Below are positions 60,198-64,000 of a stretch of 64,000 nt of DNA, piece by piece. Position 1 is the stretch's first letter. Each line of letters opens with the position of its first letter. The notes under the pieces were generated by a model. It ran no database searches, had not been told where the DNA came from, and saw only the letters and a program-made list of their open reading frames with translations. The stretch comes from JADJTT01 sp049306275 (GTDB lineage: Bacteria; Bacteroidota; Bacteroidia; Chitinophagales; Saprospiraceae): NCBI GenBank assembly GCA_049306275.1, contig JBAQQB010000044.1, forward strand, positions 62,001 to 126,000, read 5' to 3'. Position numbers and translations under genes: made by a program.

Positions 60198-61628
60198 TTA
60201 GAGGGATTCGTTTTCGGCAGGTTCCGCGGATTTGCTTGCCTTGGGCAGGTCGGCGCTGATGTTTCTGCGGGCGAACATGGCGCCGCCCAAGGCCCCCATG
60301 AAGATGGAGTCGGTATGGATGTTCATCGTTACTTCTCCGTAGGCTTCGGTAACCATTTGCCTGACGTAGCGCAGTACGGCCTGGTTGCGGGCCACGCCCC
60401 CGGTGAAGGTGAACTCGTTTTTCACACCCCCGGAGCGGGCGATGAGCGACATGGCGCGCTGGACGATGGCCTTATGCAGGCCGGCCAGGATATTGGGCCG
60501 TTCTTCCCCGTTGTGGAGGAGTTCTTTGACTTCGGCGCCGGCGAAGACGGTGCAGGTGGAGCAGATCGTGGTTTCCCTGGTAGCTGTCAGGGCTTCGGGG
60601 CCCAGTTCGTTGAGCGAGAGGCCGAACTCGTCGGCGATGTACCCCAGGTAGCGGCCGCAGCCGGCCGCGCAGCGGTCGTTCATGTGGAAGCTGGTGACCA
60701 GGCCGTGGCTGTCTACCTGAATGGCCTTGGTGTCCTGCCCGCCGATGTCGAGCACGGTGCGGGTGTTGGGAAAGACGGCGTGTGCGCCGAAAGCGTGGCA
60801 GAGGATTTCCGACTTGATACAGTCTTCCGGGAAGGGGAGGAGCGCCCTGCCGTAGCCTGTCCCTACCATTCGGGAGATGTGGATTTCTTCGTTTACGATA
60901 TCCTCGATGTGTTCGCGCAGGGAGAGTTCCACGCTTTTGTAGTTGTTTCTGACGGCATTGAGTTCTGCGTAGTACCAGTCTTCGTGCCTGGCCTCCTCAG
61001 GCTGGTCGGCCAGCCCCTGGTATTTTTCTTCCAGAATGGCCATGGACTCCAGAACGAGTTCCTTGAAGTTGTACCTGACCATTTCGTTTTCTACCGGGGT
61101 GATGCTTTTGTCGAATGCGAGCATGAGGGGTTCATAGAAAGCAGCGCCTTTTTTCGCGACCTCCGCGTTGTAGTGCTCGCTGACGATATCGCGGAAAAAC
61201 TGGTTTTTCGAGCCGAGGTCTTCGTTGATGAAGCCATAGCGGATGCGGGGGCGGATGGTTTCGATGATCTCGCCCAGCTTTGCGGCGATTTCATCCCGGT
61301 TGCCCAACGGGAAGACGGCCACGGTCTTGCGCAGGGTGTCTTCCAGGCTGTCCATGCGCCGTTTGAACTGTTGGTATTGGAATACGGCCCTGATGTCGGC
61401 CATGTATTTTTTAAATTCCGGCCGCAGTTCCATGTCCTGCTGGATGCGGTTGGAAAGGAGGTTGAAGCGGGCGTCGTAGATTGCTTCTTCGCGGGCGATA
61501 TCAGCCGCGACCTTGTAGTTGGCCCTCGTATTGGTGATACCCCTGCCGACGATCTCATCTTTTTCGTTGATGATGACCGCTTTGGAGGTGGTGGAGCCCA
61601 AGTCGATGCCGAGGTAGTACTTGCTCAT
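60198..61628 (-). CDS. bcrA: Benzoyl-CoA reductase subunit A (ATPase)
   Basis: 476 aa. Phosphate loop YLGIDLGSTTSKAVI at the start, then a ~190-residue helical insertion typical of BcrA/BadF, then ISRMVGTGYGRALL, VLDIGGQDTKAIQ, NDRCAAGCGRYLGY and TICSTCTVFAGAEV, and FTGGVARNQAV. Cluster Cys are 39 apart. It forms the electron-activating heterodimer with BcrD. A C-terminal Lys/Ala/Pro/Glu-rich tail is extra. Confidence 0.95.
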   Translation of the reverse strand: MSKYYLGIDLGSTTSKAVIINEKDEIVGRGITNTRANYKVAADIAREEAIYDARFNLLSNRIQQDMELRPEFKKYMADIRAVFQYQQFKRRMDSLEDTLRKTVAVFPLGNRDEIAAKLGEIIETIRPRIRYGFINEDLGSKNQFFRDIVSEHYNAEVAKKGAAFYEPLMLAFDKSITPVENEMVRYNFKELVLESMAILEEKYQGLADQPEEARHEDWYYAELNAVRNNYKSVELSLREHIEDIVNEEIHISRMVGTGYGRALLPFPEDCIKSEILCHAFGAHAVFPNTRTVLDIGGQDTKAIQVDSHGLVTSFHMNDRCAAGCGRYLGYIADEFGLSLNELGPEALTATRETTICSTCTVFAGAEVKELLHNGEERPNILAGLHKAIVQRAMSLIARSGGVKNEFTFTGGVARNQAVLRYVRQMVTEAYGEVTMNIHTDSIFMGALGGAMFARRNISADLPKASKSAEPAENESL

Positions 61629-61631
61629 AAC

Positions 61632-62921
61632 TTATGCGGTTTCGGCTGCCTGAATGATTTTTCGTTGCGCCAGCATCTGGAAGTAGGATTCCAGGCGGTT
61701 TTTGATATTGGAATAGGAGAAATACCGGGGGTCGACGAGGTCGGACTCTATGAATCCCACAGGTACTTCGAGGCGGTCTTCGATCTCGCGCATCATGCTC
61801 AGCTGGCCTGCGGAGAAGGAGTTGCAACTCTTGATGGAGTTGGTAATGTACCCATCGGCTTCGTATTCCCGGATAAATTTGGACAACAGATCGATGCGTT
61901 GCGGCAGGTTCATGTTGGTATAGCAGTTCATGCAGTATTCGGCCAGAGATTCGAGCGGGCGTTCCGGGTCGTGGCGCCAGCCCAGGTCGTACACGCCGCC
62001 GACCTTGGTGTAGGAAGAGGCGACGATGACGGCGCCCATGTCGTAAAAAATCTTCCAGAATTCGCGGAAGTTGGTCCAGTTGGGGGGGCCTTCGACCACG
62101 AGGCGGTATTTTTCTTCTTTCAATTCGCCTTCCGGTGTGATGGGCCCCAGGCCCAGGCGGATGCGCTCCTGAATTTCGTCGTAGAGGGCTTTGTAGTAAT
62201 CGACAGCTTCCTGCGTTCCCCTGAACCCTATGTTGATGGGGCCGATATAATAGACGCCTGCGAAATAGGCGTCGATAGGGGAAGGCTTGTGCTTGGTAGT
62301 GTCGAATATTTTGGTGATCCAGTCTTCGGCTTCCTTCGACAGGGCGAGTATTCTTTTCAGTTTTTCCTCGTCGAAAGCGATTCCGGTCACGGCTTCCATT
62401 TGGGGAATGACTTCCTCCCGAAGTTGCCTGACCATGTATTCCGTCATGGCGGGGGTGATTTCCCCGTTTTCCTGGTAAGGTGTATGGATCATGACGACTT
62501 TGGCTTCGGGGTACTCCCGCTTGAGCGTTTCAAACCATTTCATGAAGGTGAAGCAGCCCGTATAGCTCAGCAGCAGGATGTCGGGCGGAGGCAGGGGTTG
62601 GCCGGTGGGGCCGATATTGCCTTTGAGCATCATGCCGACGTCGCATTTGACGTAGGTGCAGACGTCTTCGGAATGGGCGTTGCGCTCGGCCTCCTTGATG
62701 TAGCCTGCCGATTTTTTCCGCATGGCGTTCTGCAGGGCGTTGATCTCCGGGTATACGGGGAGCATATCGAAGGTGCGGATCAGTTCGGAGAGGTTGCCGG
62801 GCACGAAGGTATAGCAAACCTTTTTGCCGGTGTCTTTCGCGGCGGCGAGGTCGTTGAACAGGCCTTCGATCATTTCTTTCTGAAGGACCATGCTGAGTTC
62901 TTTCTGCGCTTCTTTGGACAT
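61632..62921 (-). CDS. bcrB: Benzoyl-CoA reductase subunit B
   Basis: 429 aa, 2-hydroxyglutaryl-CoA dehydratase D-component superfamily. Matches BcrB: KVCYTFVPGNLSELIRTFDMLPVYPEIN, YVKCDVGMML, LLSYTGCFTFMKWFETLKREYP, EYCMNCYTNMNLPQRIDLL and SIKSCNSFSAGQLSMMREIE. With BcrC it forms the site where the benzene ring of benzoyl-CoA is reduced. It ends 3 bp before bcrA. Confidence 0.94.
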   Translation of the reverse strand: MSKEAQKELSMVLQKEMIEGLFNDLAAAKDTGKKVCYTFVPGNLSELIRTFDMLPVYPEINALQNAMRKKSAGYIKEAERNAHSEDVCTYVKCDVGMMLKGNIGPTGQPLPPPDILLLSYTGCFTFMKWFETLKREYPEAKVVMIHTPYQENGEITPAMTEYMVRQLREEVIPQMEAVTGIAFDEEKLKRILALSKEAEDWITKIFDTTKHKPSPIDAYFAGVYYIGPINIGFRGTQEAVDYYKALYDEIQERIRLGLGPITPEGELKEEKYRLVVEGPPNWTNFREFWKIFYDMGAVIVASSYTKVGGVYDLGWRHDPERPLESLAEYCMNCYTNMNLPQRIDLLSKFIREYEADGYITNSIKSCNSFSAGQLSMMREIEDRLEVPVGFIESDLVDPRYFSYSNIKNRLESYFQMLAQRKIIQAAETA

Positions 62922-62924
62922 GGT

Positions 62925-64000
62925 TCAGGATATTGGCTGGTTGGCGATGAGGGCTTCCGCGGGTTCGTCTTCCCAGAGCTTGATGGAGTCTGAGAAGGCC
63001 CCTACCTGTTCTTTGATGACCTTGAACTGGTTGATATTTTCGCTGTATTGGAAGGCGATATAGCGGATGCCCATTTTATTGAAAGCATTCTGGAAAATCG
63101 GCGCGTCGAGCAGGCTGGGGTCGCAGAAGCTGGCCGAAGCAAAGATGACGCCGTCGGCGCCCCTGTCGCGGACGATTTTTGCCAGGCGGTACTCCTTGGG
63201 GTCGTGGACGTCGTAGATGGAGGAGGAGTAGCGGCTCTGCGTGAGGTATGCGTTGGCGATGGCGTCGAGGGGTTGTTCGGAGCCGGCGTTGATGTCTCCC
63301 TGGATCATACGTGAGCCGAGCATGAAGTCGTCGTCGACAATGTAGCACCCTGCCTCTTCGATGGAGCGGATGAGGCCGATGGCGGGTTGTTCGCAGAACG
63401 CGCCCGACACGACGACCTTGACTTTGTCCTGGGGCGCGCCAAGGTCCTGGCGAACGTGTGCGGCGACCCGCTCCAGGATATCGTTGTGCTCTTCAACGGG
63501 TATGACCGTTCCGGCCCGCAGGATGTAGTAGAGGTCTTCCATGGTGAGCCGCCAGGGATAGTGCTGCCGGATGTCGTAGAGGTTTTCGATGAGGCGGCGG
63601 TTCCGGTTGTAAAGTGCGATGGCGTTATTCAGGCGGCCAGCTGTGATTTCCACTCCGTTGATCTCGCGGATATAGGAGAGGATATGCTCCATCTCATGGC
63701 GGTAAAAGGTTCCGCCGATGCCGGGCAGGAAGTTTTGCGGAAAATCCAGGTATTTGACGAATTTGCCGATCTTCTTCTGTCTGAAAATGCCGGAAAGGTT
63801 GCGGAGCACATCGCAGATCGAGGGGAACACGAAGCCGTCAAAGTGGTCCATTTGCTTATCGAGGGCCAGTTCCAGGATACTTCTGGGGATGTGGCAGATA
63901 TAGGACTGGTAATAGGCATCTCCTTTGATGACCTGTTTGCGGTCGCCACCTCCGAAAATCCCCACTGCCAGGCCGCCTGCGGCATGGACGATTTCTCTGG
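62925..64000 (-). CDS. bcrC: Benzoyl-CoA reductase subunit C (5' end beyond the window)
   Basis: The reading frame runs off the right edge: upstream of the GTG at 63965 it continues REIVHAAGGLAV, which aligns with the PREVIHAAGMLPV of BcrC. About 358 residues are visible of a usual ~385. Diagnostic stretches are GIFGGGDRKQVIKGDAYYQSYIC, FPSICDVLRNLSG, SGAFCEQPAIGLIRSIEEAGCYIVDDDF and SASFCDPSLLDAP. It is the first visible gene of the long operon; its promoter lies outside. Confidence 0.93.
   Translation of the reverse strand, partial: REIVHAAGGLAVGIFGGGDRKQVIKGDAYYQSYICHIPRSILELALDKQMDHFDGFVFPSICDVLRNLSGIFRQKKIGKFVKYLDFPQNFLPGIGGTFYRHEMEHILSYIREINGVEITAGRLNNAIALYNRNRRLIENLYDIRQHYPWRLTMEDLYYILRAGTVIPVEEHNDILERVAAHVRQDLGAPQDKVKVVVSGAFCEQPAIGLIRSIEEAGCYIVDDDFMLGSRMIQGDINAGSEQPLDAIANAYLTQSRYSSSIYDVHDPKEYRLAKIVRDRGADGVIFASASFCDPSLLDAPIFQNAFNKMGIRYIAFQYSENINQFKVIKEQVGAFSDSIKLWEDEPAEALIANQPIS

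Noticed and set aside
59322..62993. A 1223-codon plus-strand reading frame opposite bcrD, bcrA and bcrB
   Set aside because: It is the antisense shadow of genuine, family-matching genes. Long stop-free antisense frames are expected with this GC-rich codon usage, and its translation has no recognisable domain.
63963..63965. GTG at 63965 as the bcrC start
   Set aside because: The frame continues upstream with residues that align to the BcrC N-terminal region, so the gene is cut by the window edge.
1..64000. tRNA, rRNA, CRISPR arrays, transposases or attachment sites
   Set aside because: None was recognised on either strand; no repeat-spacer pattern, transposase motif or cloverleaf-like segment was seen by eye, though a covariance search was not possible.

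Overview
This 64 kb window looks like the chromosome of a Bacteroidota bacterium (possibly Saprospiria-like) with a GC-rich genome. The clade call rests on a secreted protein with a type IX secretion (Por) C-terminal tail, many short-leader lipoproteins, promoters of the TTTG-N19-TAnnTTTG type, and typical Bacteroidota gene families. The metabolic picture is a nitrate-respiring anaerobe that degrades aromatic acids through benzoyl-CoA. No RNA genes, CRISPR arrays or insertion sequences were seen.

Region 1 (1-7.1 kb) is a small defence/toxin-antitoxin island: an Eco57I-type restriction-modification protein cut by the left edge, a KilA-N protein, an orphan DUF433 antitoxin with a decayed partner, a STAND NTPase with TPRs, a DUF5131 protein, and a BrnT toxin with an unusual antitoxin. 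Region 2 (7.2-14.2 kb) is a nitric-oxide block: a minus-strand operon (DUF1858/DUF2249 protein, a haem-copper-oxidase-like membrane protein, a DUF59 protein, a lipoprotein), then a PAP2/haloperoxidase lipoprotein and a qNOR-family protein. The qNOR has Asn in place of one FeB His, as reported for NO dismutase (Nod).

Region 3 (14.4-28.0 kb) is one plus-strand operon for nitrate respiration: dihaem cytochrome c, narG, an FMN-barrel-like protein of unknown role, narH, narJ, narI, a small membrane protein, narK, a TDT-family channel, a CMD-family protein, a hemerythrin and a small Cys protein. Region 4 (28.1-38.0 kb) holds a secreted C39-like protein, a cytochrome c, the Fe-S repair protein Ric, an Rrf2-family [Fe-S] regulator, hypD-hypX, a methyltransferase and a lipoprotein. 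Near-identical palindromes (TTAAGAC/TAA...) lie at 10.17, 14.29, 28.05 and 32.74 kb. They probably form the regulon of the Rrf2 protein encoded here.

Region 5 (38.1 kb to the right edge) is a >25 kb minus-strand operon-like run that begins beyond the window. In transcription order it carries bcrC (partial), bcrB, bcrA and bcrD (ATP-dependent benzoyl-CoA reductase); an acyl-CoA ligase; a second HgdB/BcrC-like subunit; a ketopantoate-reductase-like/BcrA-type ATPase fusion; an HAD-ECH fusion; thiolase; had; oah; dch; an SDR; 4-hydroxybenzoyl-CoA reductase (hcrCA fused, hcrB); ferredoxin; korA; korB; hemerythrin; and an atypical NorC/NorB-like pair. Together these genes reduce 4-hydroxybenzoyl-CoA to benzoyl-CoA, dearomatise it, open the ring and cleave the product, with KorAB and ferredoxin supplying low-potential electrons. 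Nitrate respiration is the likely electron sink, with the NO genes handling its toxic intermediate.

The most unusual items are the KPR-ATPase fusion with its HgdB-like partner, the two different Asn-substituted haem-copper NOR homologues, and the shared Rrf2 operator set.
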